A DNA stretch of 40,355 bases from a virus. The position numbers were made by a program, and so were the translations under genes. The notes beneath the pieces were generated by a model. That model worked only from the letters and a program-made list of their open reading frames with translations, was not told the origin of the DNA and did no database searches. The stretch is taken from IMG/VR virus record IMGVR_UViG_3300031576_000147, positions 1 to 40,355 of that record, one strand, 5' to 3'. Below, piece by piece: positions 22,490 to 30,483 of this stretch. Each line of letters begins with the position of its first letter. Positions within the stretch are counted from its first letter, which is position 1.

Positions 22490-23738
22490 CTGCGCCCTCC
22501 GGGTTGCTCGTCGTGGGCTCGTCGCCGACTCGGCCCATGTTCAGCGGCGCCGGCACGAAGTCCAGACCTGCGATCTCGGGCAGGTTCTCCAGGCGCCGCG
22601 GCTCGCTCGGCGTCATCCACGGGTGAGCGCCGAGTGCCAGGCTGTAGCCCTCGTAGCGAGCCTTCGTGTCACCGCGGAGCAGCCCCTCGAGCTGGATCTC
22701 GACGAACGTCCGGGGTGCGACGAGGTCCGGGTCGAAGTTGATCCATTCCTCGAACCGCTCGGCCCACGGACGGATCGAATCCATTACCGACTCGATCGAC
22801 TGGTGCTCGATGTTCGTATACGTGGCGTGCTCGAGGTCGTAGAGCTTGTGCGGCACGATCCGCAAGAGCCGGGCCACCTCGATCACCCCGAACTTCCGCG
22901 CCGTGAGCAGCTGTGCGTCCTCGGCCTTGATCGAGATCGGCGTGTATGTGGCGCCATGGGACAAAACGCCGATCCGGTCCCGGTTCTTCAGGCCGCGGTG
23001 GAACCGCTCCCACTCGTCCTTCAGGGTGTCGGCCTCACCCTCGTCCATCTCCTGGGGGACCGACACGATGCCAGCAGGGTGCGAGGCGTTCGCGTAGTAG
23101 CTCTCGGCCGCCTCGTCGGTCGCCGCCACGATCCCGAGCGTCTTCGCGTGATTGCGGATCGGGTCGAGCCCGAAGGATCCGTCCGTCGACAGACCGGGGA
23201 TGTGGAAGATCTCCCGCGTCGTGAACGGCTGCTCCGATCCGTCGGCCATCTTGACGCCGAACATCTTGAACCCGTCAGTGCTCAGGCCGTACCGGACGGC
23301 GTCCGGGTGGAGCCGCCGAAGCCTCACGATCCGGTTGTTCTCGTCGCCGACCTTCCACGAGAACGCGTTGCCTCTGTGCAGCAGCGAGTACATAGCGAAC
23401 TCGACCCAGCCTGCCCAGGGGAGCTCGTCCGCGAGGCGCGTCTTGCTCTCCGGTCGCGTCATCCAGGGTCGGTCAGCGACCCTCTCACGCTTGGGGTTGG
23501 TGAGCGACCCGGCATCTTTGAACGTGTGGATCGGTAAGAAGGCGAGGGACTCCGCCAGGTAGCGCACACCCGAGTACCAGGCGCTGATCGCGAGAGCTCG
23601 TCGATCCGTGATCGAGATGCCCGTGCGCGAGACCTCACCCTGATTCTTCGCGATCAGCGCGCCGAACTCCTCGAGCGTGATCGGGTCCGAGCGCATCGCC
23701 TCGTGACGCGCGCTCACCCGATCGACGATCCGGGCCAT
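22479..23738 (-). CDS. Portal protein, HK97/SPP1-like phage portal, 419 aa
   Basis: Forms the dodecameric DNA gate at one head vertex. Recognisable segments are ISAWYSGVRYLAESLAFLPI, then LLHRGNAFSWKVGDENNRIV and LRRLHPDAVRYGLS. The family motif PHKLYDLEHATYTNIEHQSI precedes a region around TFVEIQLEGLLRGDTKARYE. Size and motif order fit the HK97 portal family. The ATG overlaps the upstream small membrane gene (TGATG) and the 3' end overlaps the protease. Confidence 0.92.
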   Translation of the reverse strand: MARIVDRVSARHEAMRSDPITLEEFGALIAKNQGEVSRTGISITDRRALAISAWYSGVRYLAESLAFLPIHTFKDAGSLTNPKRERVADRPWMTRPESKTRLADELPWAGWVEFAMYSLLHRGNAFSWKVGDENNRIVRLRRLHPDAVRYGLSTDGFKMFGVKMADGSEQPFTTREIFHIPGLSTDGSFGLDPIRNHAKTLGIVAATDEAAESYYANASHPAGIVSVPQEMDEGEADTLKDEWERFHRGLKNRDRIGVLSHGATYTPISIKAEDAQLLTARKFGVIEVARLLRIVPHKLYDLEHATYTNIEHQSIESVMDSIRPWAERFEEWINFDPDLVAPRTFVEIQLEGLLRGDTKARYEGYSLALGAHPWMTPSEPRRLENLPEIAGLDFVPAPLNMGRVGDEPTTSNPEGADAT

Positions 23739-23926
23739 CAGCTACCGGGCTTCCGGCGACCGTCGGTGAACCCGACCGCGGTGGCTGCCCACACCCACGA
23801 GGCCACGAAGATCACCCCGCCCGCCATCCACCCGAGGAGGTAGAAAGGGAGCGCCAGGACCATCTTGACGGCTTCGGCAGGTGAGATCTTTCGCCTCCGG
23901 GCTGCGATCCGCTCGGGCAGGCTCAT
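23738..23926 (-). CDS. Small membrane protein between terminase and portal, 62 aa
   Basis: A basic N-terminus (residues 1-17) is followed by two hydrophobic stretches (KMVLALPFYLLGWMAGGVIF and VASWVWAATAVGF) that could form a hairpin or one long helix. It overlaps the terminase stop (ATGA) and the portal start (TGATG), so it is tightly tied to packaging genes. A role in head assembly at the membrane is a guess. Confidence 0.65.
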   Translation of the reverse strand: MSLPERIAARRRKISPAEAVKMVLALPFYLLGWMAGGVIFVASWVWAATAVGFTDGRRKPGS

Positions 23927-25536
23927 CCGTCACCTCCGATGACCATCGCGATCGCGCGCTTGGGTTTGGTGCCGGCGTGCCACATCGCCCGGTCATACGC
24001 CATGACCGCAGCTACCGCGAGGTCGATCTTGCGCGGCGAGTCGCGGTGCTCCTTGGTGATGTAGGCCCCGTCGCGCGTCTCCTTCACCACGGCGTTGTGC
24101 AGGTGCCGCGAGAGCGCGGGGTGGCCGTCGTGTGAGAGTCCTTCACCGGTTACGACTGCGCCGTAGAAGCGCGCGCACGCCGGTGCCATCCGTTTCGGCG
24201 TCGACGTCGGGAACTCCACCACCGCGGAGCCGTAGCGGTCCACCCACTCACCGATCTCGTTCGTCCATCGGTGAGGGTCACACGCCATCTCGAGGATCTT
24301 GAACCGCTGGAACGCCCGGTTCACCCACGCGTCGACCTCGTGGCGGGGAACGACCCAGTCCTGCAACGCGTTCTCGGGCCGCTCCCAGACACCGAGCACC
24401 TCGAGGTGCCCGTCGAGCGTGCACCCGATCAACGCGCTCGCGTCCCGGCTGTACGATCCGTCGAAGCCCAGCACGACCGGCTCACCGTCTTGCAGCTGGC
24501 GGTCGACGCAGAGCTCGGCCCACTTCCCCGCCGGGAGCCACGAGCCCTTGGGTCGAACGAACTGGCCGAGGTGGTAGCGGCGGAACTCATGCTCGGCGAT
24601 CTGGTCGATCTCGTAGCGGGCGGCGACGCGCTCGATACCGATCCACGGGGCCGGGGGTGTCGCCTGCCTGATCGCCTGACGGAGCTGCACCGGGTCGTTG
24701 ATGTCCCAATGCTCGTCTGCCGCGTAGCGCACGTATAGGAACGTCGGGTCGACGATCTCGCCGCTCGCAACCTTCTCGCCGTAGGCGACGAGCTTGCCGA
24801 GGAGCGAGTCGGGCTGCGCGTCATCAGGTGTCGAGATGTTGAGCTCGAGACCCTCCGCGCGCTTGGTCAGCGAGTTGCCGATGACCAGGTGGACGCGGGC
24901 CTTCGCACCCTTCCACTCATGGAGCTCGTCGGCACCGAACGCGGTTGGGCGACCTCCGTCCTTGGTCCCCGCCTCGGCCGCGATCCGGAACAGGCGACCG
25001 GGACGCTCCTTCAGCCGGATCTCGGTCGAGAGCGCCTCCACGTAGGGGCGCAGTCCCGAGTCGACATGACCGGCCATGATGTAGGCGGCGCCGAATAGCT
25101 CCTTCGCCTGGTCGAACGACGCGGCGGCGATGGGTATGTTCGGCGATCGGCGAACCGTCGGTCGCCCCCGGTCGCCGAGTGTGGAGGGGCCCGCAAGCTC
25201 CGCGAGACCGACCGCCGCGATCAGTTCAGTCTTGCCCCAGCCTTTCGGGCCGACGAAGAGGCCGCGCCGCACGATCCGCCGGTGCGTGACGGCATCTACC
25301 AGATAGAGCCGGCGCAGCAGGAACCGCTGGAACGGCTCGAGCCGGAACGGCTGCCCGATGTAGTCGCCTTCGCCGTGGACGAGGTGACGCTCGATCCAGT
25401 CGCACGCGGTGGACCCCAGGTCGACGTATCTACCCTGGGGGGGCGGCGAGATCGCTGCTGGTCCTACCCTCGGCGGCGGCGAAGTCGATGACCTGCGGGG
25501 GCCTGGCTTGCGCGGCTGCGTCTTCGACTTCGTCAC
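23923..25536 (-). CDS. Terminase large subunit, 537 aa
   Basis: Packages DNA into the head using ATP and cuts the concatemer. The ATPase domain shows Walker A GPKGWGKTE (96-104) and Walker B TAFGADE (198-204). The nuclease domain shows the RNase H-like acidic residues Asp359 (LGFDGSYSRD), Asp420 (MACDPHRW) and Asp505 (KIDLAVAAVM). The GTG start at 25536 has GAGG 9 bases upstream and overlaps the small subunit gene by 107 bases, which is unusually long. Confidence 0.95.
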   Translation of the reverse strand: MTKSKTQPRKPGPRRSSTSPPPRVGPAAISPPPQGRYVDLGSTACDWIERHLVHGEGDYIGQPFRLEPFQRFLLRRLYLVDAVTHRRIVRRGLFVGPKGWGKTELIAAVGLAELAGPSTLGDRGRPTVRRSPNIPIAAASFDQAKELFGAAYIMAGHVDSGLRPYVEALSTEIRLKERPGRLFRIAAEAGTKDGGRPTAFGADELHEWKGAKARVHLVIGNSLTKRAEGLELNISTPDDAQPDSLLGKLVAYGEKVASGEIVDPTFLYVRYAADEHWDINDPVQLRQAIRQATPPAPWIGIERVAARYEIDQIAEHEFRRYHLGQFVRPKGSWLPAGKWAELCVDRQLQDGEPVVLGFDGSYSRDASALIGCTLDGHLEVLGVWERPENALQDWVVPRHEVDAWVNRAFQRFKILEMACDPHRWTNEIGEWVDRYGSAVVEFPTSTPKRMAPACARFYGAVVTGEGLSHDGHPALSRHLHNAVVKETRDGAYITKEHRDSPRKIDLAVAAVMAYDRAMWHAGTKPKRAIAMVIGGDG

Positions 25537-26032
25537 CGATCAGATCCTCGAGTCGCTTCATGCCCTCCTCGATCTTCAGACCGAGGGAGAGGCGAGCCTT
25601 GAGGTTCAGACCGAACCGGTCCTCGAGGGCGCGGATGTCGGTCTGGAGATCCTCCACATACCGGATCAGCGGGTTCAGCACAGGCTGTCCCTTCGACCCA
25701 GGCACGAGCCGGTTCGACACGCGCAGCTGCCGCTCGTTCCCGTCGGAGTCCGTGATCGTCTCGACGCGGCTGCGGCGGATCGCACGCTGGGCGCGCTCCC
25801 GTTCGTCGTAGAGCAGGGCGAGCTGTGTGAGCGACGTGATGTCGGTCAGCTTCACCATCCGCGAGAGCTCTGAGGACCAGTAGGTGACCCACCAGTCGCG
25901 CGTCGCCGTGAGGATGCCTGGGGGCGGAGACGGCACCGCAGCGGCGACCGGGCCGACGAGACGAGCGTCCATCGGTTTCGGCTTCTTGGGACGGATCCTC
26001 TGAGAGGCCGGCTTCTTCGTCGGACCGGGCAT
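25430..26032 (-). CDS. Terminase small subunit, P27-like, 200 aa
   Basis: Recognises the packaging site and delivers DNA to the large subunit. The N-terminus is basic and proline rich. The rest is helical: WWVTYWSSELSRMVKLTDIT, ALLYDERERAQRAIRRSRVE, NPLIRYVEDLQTDIRALEDR, then GLNLKARLSLGLKIEEGM. The last block (FGLNLKARLSLG) is the family hallmark of P27/terminase_4 proteins. An AAGGAGG lies about 16 bases upstream of the ATG, farther than usual. Confidence 0.85.
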   Translation of the reverse strand: MPGPTKKPASQRIRPKKPKPMDARLVGPVAAAVPSPPPGILTATRDWWVTYWSSELSRMVKLTDITSLTQLALLYDERERAQRAIRRSRVETITDSDGNERQLRVSNRLVPGSKGQPVLNPLIRYVEDLQTDIRALEDRFGLNLKARLSLGLKIEEGMKRLEDLIGDEVEDAAAQARPPQVIDFAAAEGRTSSDLAAPPG

Positions 26033-26141
26033 CTTGGGGAAAAACCGGACCTCCTTAGGGAAACGCTAGGCCATCCTCCGCAGCGTGCGAGTCGAGGGCG
26101 AAGCGGGGTTCAGGGCCTCAGCCCTTCGTGATTCTGCCCCC
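26033..26141. other. Intergenic region before terS; candidate packaging (cos) region
   Basis: This 109-bp gap is one of the few non-coding stretches in the late operon and lies between the HNH gene and terS, the classic place of cos in HNH-type siphoviruses. It has a GC-rich imperfect hairpin (AGGGC-TGAG-GCCCT) and the C-run tgcccccctaccctcc. No cohesive end can be deduced from sequence alone. Confidence 0.3.
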
Positions 26142-26459
26142 CTACCCTCCTAACCGTGCTCCCTTCGCTGAGTTACAGCGTCGGCAGAGCACGACAGGCT
26201 CCTGGTCTCGGCTACCGCCGCGCGACAGCGGCACCGGATGATCGCCGGTGAGATCGGCCGCCGCGCCGCACCTCGTGCACCACGGCTGCCGCTCGATAGC
26301 CGCGTTCACCCGCTCGTGCCATGACCAGTCGTATCCACGTTCAGTTGAGCTCGGGCGATGGCGCTCGCGAGGTGGAGGGTCGTGCTCGACGCAGTAGCTC
26401 CCCATCACGGGGATGCCGCAGGCCAGGCACGGGCGCCGCGCGATCCGCGAGGTGCGCAT
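26142..26459 (-). CDS. HNH endonuclease, 105 aa
   Basis: Two zinc-binding C-x2-C pairs (CTRC at 61-64 and CRRC at 92-95) frame the HNH core: GDHPVPLSRGGSRDQEPVVL (72-91), then CNSAKG (95-100). His74, in the DH pair, is the metal/activating residue. An additional CLACG zinc ribbon opens the protein (11-15). HNH proteins beside terS often help terminase cut cos DNA. The start ATG directly follows the upstream stop. Confidence 0.9.
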   Translation of the reverse strand: MRTSRIARRPCLACGIPVMGSYCVEHDPPPRERHRPSSTERGYDWSWHERVNAAIERQPWCTRCGAAADLTGDHPVPLSRGGSRDQEPVVLCRRCNSAKGARLGG

Positions 26460-26801
26460 TCAGCCAAGCTGCTCGGTGAACAGCGCCACGAGGTGGCGAC
26501 CCTCGGGGTAAGTCTGGATGGCGCCACCGCTGAACGTCACCTCCCACTCGTAATGGAAGGTGCCCGCTGTGGCGACCTGTGCGGCGGAGGGCGTGAAGCT
26601 CACCTTCCCGCGGGTACCGTCGGACCCGTCACCCACTTGGCTGTTGGTGGCCGCTGCCGCGATCTGAACGAGCCTCGAGCCCTTCCGCCGCATCAGGAAC
26701 CTGATCGTCGCGCTCGCGATGTTCACGGTCGCTCCGGTGCCGTCAAGCAGCGTGCCTGTGATGGCGGTCGTGTCTCCGGTCTTTCGGACGAGGTCAGCCA
26801 T
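26460..26801 (-). CDS. BppU-like N-terminal domain structural protein, 113 aa
   Basis: The start was chosen at ATG 26801, with AGGTGG upstream; a GTG at 26816 overlapping the previous stop is an alternative. The sequence DTTAITGTLLDGTGATVNIA, then SATIRFLMRRKGSRLV, AAQVATAGTFHYEWEVTFSG and QTYPEGRHLVALF follows the beta-sandwich pattern of BppU/baseplate N-terminal domains. It is probably a small decorating or tail-associated protein. Confidence 0.7.
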   Translation of the reverse strand: MADLVRKTGDTTAITGTLLDGTGATVNIASATIRFLMRRKGSRLVQIAAAATNSQVGDGSDGTRGKVSFTPSAAQVATAGTFHYEWEVTFSGGAIQTYPEGRHLVALFTEQLG

Positions 26802-26812
26802 CACCCACCTGC

Positions 26813-27733
26813 TCACACCCCCACACCGGCACCTACCGGTGTCTTCACGCGCGCACCATCAGGCGCCGAAGCCCCCGACCCCCTGACCCCTGCGACCGAG
26901 GTCGGACCAGCGACTGGGACACCGACGATACCCACGAGCACCGACGGCGCCGGTATCGACACCAAGGCCGCGACGGTGGCAGGACTCGCTGCTGCGGCAC
27001 CGAGCACCGTCGGCGCCGGCACGGCCGCGATGTTCGCGACCGTTGAGGGCGTGGCGGTGGCGCTGCCGGCGACGATCACCGTCGGAGCAGGAACCGCCGC
27101 GATGGCCGCAACCGTGGAGGGACCCACGATCGCGCCTGCCATCACGGTAGGTGCCGGCACCGATGCAGCGCCGGCGACCGTCGCCGGTGAGGCTATGGCA
27201 CCCGCGACGGTGGTCGGCCCCGGCACGGCCGCGGTGGCGGCAACGGACGCCGGTGCTGCGATCGCCGTCGCGGCCGTGGTCGGTGCAGGGACGCTCGCGG
27301 CCGCAGCGACGGTGGCGGGGGTCGAGCGCGTGTCCGGGATGGCCGTGGCGGCTGGCACTGCCGCAACTGCAGCAACGGTGGCGGGCGCTGTGATCGCCGC
27401 TGCGAGAACGGACGGGGCCGGCACCGATGCAGCCGCAGCGACGGTCGCCGGCGTGGTGATCGCGGTTGCACCGATGGTGGGACTCGGGACCGATGCGATC
27501 GCGCCCACGGTCGCGGGGGTGGGACGAGTGTCCGGGATCGCGGTCGCCGCTGGAACGGCGCCGATCGCCGCCACCGTCGCGGGCGTTGCGACGGCGTTGG
27601 CCTGGACCGTCGGTGCGAGGACAGACGCGGTCGCCGCAACCGTCACGGGTGTAGCGGTGGCATCGCCTCCGGCCCCCGCCTGTAGCTGCGCCCCGCCGGG
27701 TAGGAGCGGCCCGTAGATGTGGGCGTAGCTCAC
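26813..27733 (-). CDS. Tandem 22-residue repeat structural protein, 306 aa
   Basis: The start is GTG 27733, after GGGGG. A short N-terminus (SYAHIYGPLLPGGAQLQ) is followed by about eleven tandem 22-residue units of the form ATPATVAA.A.VPAPTV.A.A (residues 27-280) and a short tail. Two units carry the variant end PAATAIPDTR and are spaced exactly 66 residues apart, so blocks of three units were duplicated. Composition is nearly all Ala, Pro, Thr, Val and Ile without charge, which suits a beta-solenoid or extended fibre. It is likely a fibre or head/tail decoration. No similar non-phage family comes to mind. Confidence 0.8.
   Translation of the reverse strand: MSYAHIYGPLLPGGAQLQAGAGGDATATPVTVAATASVLAPTVQANAVATPATVAAIGAVPAATAIPDTRPTPATVGAIASVPSPTIGATAITTPATVAAAASVPAPSVLAAAITAPATVAAVAAVPAATAIPDTRSTPATVAAAASVPAPTTAATAIAAPASVAATAAVPGPTTVAGAIASPATVAGAASVPAPTVMAGAIVGPSTVAAIAAVPAPTVIVAGSATATPSTVANIAAVPAPTVLGAAAASPATVAALVSIPAPSVLVGIVGVPVAGPTSVAGVRGSGASAPDGARVKTPVGAGVGV
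26890..27655 (-). repeat. About eleven 66-bp tandem repeats in a structural gene
   Basis: The units encode ATPATVAA.A.VPAPTV.A.A and diverge at third positions, showing age or selection on protein. The approximate period of 66 bp is read from the protein alignment. Confidence 0.8.
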
Positions 27734-27743
27734 TGGCTACCCC

Positions 27744-28094
27744 CTACGCGACCTTGCGGACGCTCGCGGTGATGAGGCGATCCGTGCCTGTGATCTTCTG
27801 GAGGGTGAAGTCCCAGCCGTGGAGCAAGATGAAGCTCGGGCTCGCCCAGTCGTCGTCCGCCCCTTGCGCGTTGGTGAAGTCCTGGCGGAAGAAAGCTCGC
27901 TGCGTGTCGGCGCTCTGTACCTTCTCGTAGGCCCGAAACGCGAACACGTCACCGTCGGCAAGTGCATTCAGATCCAGGAACACCTGGTAGATGCCGTCGT
28001 CGGTGTTCACGTCCGGGCCCGCGGTGTCGGTGGTCAGGCTCCACTCGGTGGTCGTGATCGTTTCGCTCACTGCGAACGGTTCGGTGATTGCCAT
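27744..28094 (-). CDS. Small phage structural protein, 116 aa
   Basis: The start is ATG 28094, with GGAGAGGG 16 bases upstream. A beta-rich protein: EPFAVSETITTTEWSLTTDT, then DDGIYQVFLDLNALADGDVF and FRAYEKVQSADTQRAFFRQD. It ends in HGWDFTLQKITGTDRLITAS. The pattern resembles small proteins found with structural repeats of this kind in marine and soil siphoviruses. Not assigned further. Confidence 0.65.
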   Translation of the reverse strand: MAITEPFAVSETITTTEWSLTTDTAGPDVNTDDGIYQVFLDLNALADGDVFAFRAYEKVQSADTQRAFFRQDFTNAQGADDDWASPSFILLHGWDFTLQKITGTDRLITASVRKVA

Positions 28095-28117
28095 CGCCTA
28101 TGCCGCCCTCTCCGTCC

Positions 28118-28951
28118 TCACGCAACCCCGTAGATCCCGAAGTCCTTCGCCTCGGCGGACGTGAGCGCCTGCGCGCGGAGCTGCAACGTCGTACCCGCCG
28201 GAATGTGCGTATAACGCCCGATCTGCCCGTGACCAGGGCCGGCGGTTTCGGTCGTGTAGGCGTAGAACAGCCACTCATCGAGCCCAACGAGGGCCACCCC
28301 GCCGACGCCCAGGTCTGCCGCGATCACGTCGCTAAGCATCGTCACATCGACGTTGCCGCCGATCATGGGCACGGCGTAGCCCCAGTCGTACACCGTCGCC
28401 GAGCCGATCGTGGTGAAGCTTCCCTCCGAAGCCGTGCCAGGCGTGACGGCCGTTCCCTGTGACGAAGTCCCGGCGGCACCGAGGCCAACGCCCTCGACAC
28501 GACTGCCCGTCCAGTGGTCCCCACCACCGAGCAGCTCGATCATGCAAGTAACGGCAGTGGAGGTGCGAACAGAGCGGTGACGCGCCGAAAGCCTCGTGCT
28601 AGCGGGGATGCGGAGCGGGAACCCATACGTCTTGTTGTTCAGCCCCTGTCCGTCGAATACATTCGCCCACCCAGCGAGCAGGTCCGGGATGAGTATCTGT
28701 TCCGCCGCGGCGGCCCCCGCATAGATCGTGACGATGGAGTCCGTGTCGGTCGCCGTCGCGAAGTTGCTGTGGAACAGGATGTTAACCCAGTCCGTGGAGA
28801 ACGCCGTGGACGCGATCAACTCGGTGAAGGTCGCCGGGTAGTTGTGTGCGGTCGCGGCCGACGTGAGGACGGTTCCCCAGCTGGTGGCGGGCTGGCCCGA
28901 GAAATTAGCCTCGCGCCGCGTCCCGCGCTGCTTCGGCAGCAGGAGTGGCAT
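28118..28951 (-). CDS. Putative phage appendage/structural protein, 277 aa
   Basis: The ATG overlaps the upstream stop (TGATG). All-beta composition with repeated jelly-roll-like strands: FTELIASTAFSTDWVNILFH, IVTIYAGAAAAEQILIPDLL, then YGFPLRIPASTRLSARHRSV and a terminal VALVGLDEWLFYAYT. The sequence AAAEQILIPDLL is typical of a small family of phage structural proteins. Role inferred from the family and position. Confidence 0.65.
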   Translation of the reverse strand: MPLLLPKQRGTRREANFSGQPATSWGTVLTSAATAHNYPATFTELIASTAFSTDWVNILFHSNFATATDTDSIVTIYAGAAAAEQILIPDLLAGWANVFDGQGLNNKTYGFPLRIPASTRLSARHRSVRTSTAVTCMIELLGGGDHWTGSRVEGVGLGAAGTSSQGTAVTPGTASEGSFTTIGSATVYDWGYAVPMIGGNVDVTMLSDVIAADLGVGGVALVGLDEWLFYAYTTETAGPGHGQIGRYTHIPAGTTLQLRAQALTSAEAKDFGIYGVA

Positions 28952-29145
28952 CAGGCTTCACGCTCCATCAGAACATCCCCAACGAAGCGCCACCGATGCC
29001 CTACCAAACACGAAATCGTCTGATCGATGAAGAGATGCAGATGCCCTCCGACTATGCCATCCCGTTCGACATCCCCTGTCTCTGTGTAGACAGCCAAAGC
29101 TAGAGGAAGGTCGTCTATAGGACAGATGAACTCCCCAACTGCCAT
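28951..29145 (-). CDS. Small hypothetical protein, 64 aa
   Basis: The start is ATG 29145, with GGGGAG 6 bases upstream; a GTG three bases earlier is possible. The sequence VGEFICPIDDLPLALAVYTE is followed by a Gly-His-Leu-His motif and ISCLVGHRWRF. Cys and His residues (C, H-x-H, C and H) could bind a metal. It overlaps the next gene by TGATG. Unknown role. Confidence 0.55.
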   Translation of the reverse strand: MAVGEFICPIDDLPLALAVYTETGDVERDGIVGGHLHLFIDQTISCLVGHRWRFVGDVLMEREA

Positions 29146-29202
29146 CACACGCTCCCCGCTGTCTCGGTCAGCCAGCCGTTCACCAGCAGGGGCGGCATCG
29201 CT

Positions 29203-29892
29203 CTATGGCGTCAGGTCGATCGTGAACACGCCGAGGGAGTTGAACTGGATCGTGAACGTCCCTGCCGTCGATGTGAAGTCTGACCCGAAGGTCACCGCGA
29301 CGATCAGGTTGTTGCCCGCGAGCGCGTCTGCGTACAAGATCGCACCGCGTGCCGTGACCGAGGTCGGCGAGGCCCAGACCTGGTCGGCCATGTCGTACAT
29401 CAGGGTCCCGGCGGGCGACTCCGTCGTGGTCGGTGACACGATGGTCTGGCCGCCCGCGGTGTAGCCGGCGCCGGCGACCTCGTTGGTCACGGAATACGCG
29501 ACGTCGACGGAGAAGTCCGGGGTGAGGGTGTTGGTGTACATCGCCCACTTGTGCGAGGTGAGCGAGGTGTCGATGGCGAGCTGCGTGGCGTCGAGGACGT
29601 CGATGAAGTTGTCAACGTAGAGCCCCGAGACCGTGAACGCGCCGCCCGCGATGACGGGGCGCCGACCGCGGCGCATGGCCTCCAGACCGAACTCTGAGTC
29701 GCGCCGGACGATGCGGCGGCCGTCGGGCCAGACGATCCCACCGTCTGGCACGAACAACGTGGCACGCCGCGCGAGGGCCAAGGCGTCGACATGATCGTCC
29801 CAGTGCTCGGTCAGTGCGCCGCCGAGCTGGCCGTCGCGGTCATCGAGCACGGCGAGGCTGCGGGTGCTACCCCTGTGCCTTAGGTAGTTCAT
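29203..29892 (-). CDS. Phage structural protein with N-terminal basic segment, 229 aa
   Basis: The ATG overlaps the upstream stop (ATGA). The N-terminal 90 residues contain LALARRATLFVPDGGIVWPD and look like a small separate domain. The C-terminal part (NFIDVLDATQLAIDTSLTSH, then KWAMYTNTLTPDFSVDVAYS, EVAGAGYTAGGQTIVSP, ILYADALAGNNLIVAVTFGS) is a beta-sandwich family widely seen in phage tail or capsid regions. A minor structural role is likely. Confidence 0.7.
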   Translation of the reverse strand: MNYLRHRGSTRSLAVLDDRDGQLGGALTEHWDDHVDALALARRATLFVPDGGIVWPDGRRIVRRDSEFGLEAMRRGRRPVIAGGAFTVSGLYVDNFIDVLDATQLAIDTSLTSHKWAMYTNTLTPDFSVDVAYSVTNEVAGAGYTAGGQTIVSPTTTESPAGTLMYDMADQVWASPTSVTARGAILYADALAGNNLIVAVTFGSDFTSTAGTFTIQFNSLGVFTIDLTP

Positions 29893-30134
29893 AGGTGAGC
29901 TCCGGCCTTCAGCGCCACTGTGCCCACCGCGGGTGCGGCGTCACCAGGACCGGTCGGGACACGGTAGGTGTCGCGGAGGCTGCTCCGCGCCGCGACGACG
30001 TCCTTGCACGCCTGCTTGTAGCGCGCGATCGTCTTGGGTGTGCGGCTCGCGTGCAGCGCGTCGCGTGCAACCTCCAGGGTCTCGCAGAGCTTCGCCAGCG
30101 CAAGCTCTGCCTCGAGTCGATCGACGTCGCTCAT
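29889..30134 (-). CDS. Helical small protein, 81 aa
   Basis: ATGA overlap with the upstream gene; a longer upstream extension is rejected because of that coupling. Two long helices (DRLEAELALAKLCETLEVAR and TPKTIARYKQACKDVVAARS) are followed by a proline-rich tail. It could be a coiled-coil dimer. No family assigned. Confidence 0.6.
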   Translation of the reverse strand: MSDVDRLEAELALAKLCETLEVARDALHASRTPKTIARYKQACKDVVAARSSLRDTYRVPTGPGDAAPAVGTVALKAGAHL

Positions 30135-30373
30135 CGGTCCTGGTCCTTCCCTGGGTCTTCGGCGAGTGAGCAGCTCTGCACGATCGCTGCGCGCGGGATG
30201 TGGGTCACGGCGCGCCAGGTCCCGTCGGGGAGCTGCTCGGCGGCGATGGAAACGAACAGTGGGGTCGCGGCGACGACCCAACCCACGGTCTGCACGAGGT
30301 GGTCAGCCGGTGGCGCCGCGGCGTCATCGGAGCTGAACTCGAAGTGAGCGTCGCGCCAGGTCAGCTTCACCAC
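30131..30373 (-). CDS. First gene of the late operon, small phage protein, 80 aa
   Basis: The start is GTG 30373, with a G-run 8 bases upstream. It begins VKLTWRDAHFEFSSDDAAAP, continues DHLVQTVGWVVAATPLFVSI and ends DGTWRAVTHIPRAAIVQSCS. This strand order (TW.DAH at the start, TVG..V, and VTHIPR.AIV) marks a family of small phage proteins of unknown function. It sits directly after the intergenic terminator and promoter region. Confidence 0.65.
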   Translation of the reverse strand: MVKLTWRDAHFEFSSDDAAAPPADHLVQTVGWVVAATPLFVSIAAEQLPDGTWRAVTHIPRAAIVQSCSLAEDPGKDQDR

Positions 30374-30405
30374 CCGCGACCCCCTGGCAGACTCGGGATG
30401 CGAAA

Positions 30406-30436
30406 GAGGCGCGACCCCGTTTCGGGGACACGCCTC
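30406..30436 (-). terminator. Terminator hairpin at the end of the early operon
   Basis: GAGGCG and CGCCTC form the outer stem, with CCCCG-AAA-CGGGG as the inner stem; three T residues follow on the minus strand. It lies 48 bases after the last early ORF and 33 bases before the first late gene, and is nearly symmetrical on both strands. Confidence 0.65.
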
Positions 30437-30448
30437 CTAGATTCGCGA

Positions 30449-30477
30449 AATATGGCAGAGAGCCGGGGGTGGGTCAA
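30449..30477 (-). promoter_or_regulatory. Candidate late promoter upstream of the hairpin
   Basis: On the minus strand, TTGACC (30477-30472) and CATATT (30454-30449) are spaced by 17 bp. The predicted start (about 30442) lies just before the hairpin at 30406-30436, so transcripts would begin with the terminator stem. Confidence 0.4.
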
Positions 30478-30483
30478 GCACCC

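Noticed and set aside
26358-27716. Plus-strand frame of about 452 codons with Ala/Thr/Val repeats
   Set aside because: A shadow of the repeat protein on the minus strand, which has the start, ribosome site and operon placement; the repeat makes both strands open.
29145-29198. 17-codon ORF before the 64-aa protein
   Set aside because: It has an overlapping stop-start arrangement, but it is too short and has no ribosome site; not enough to call.
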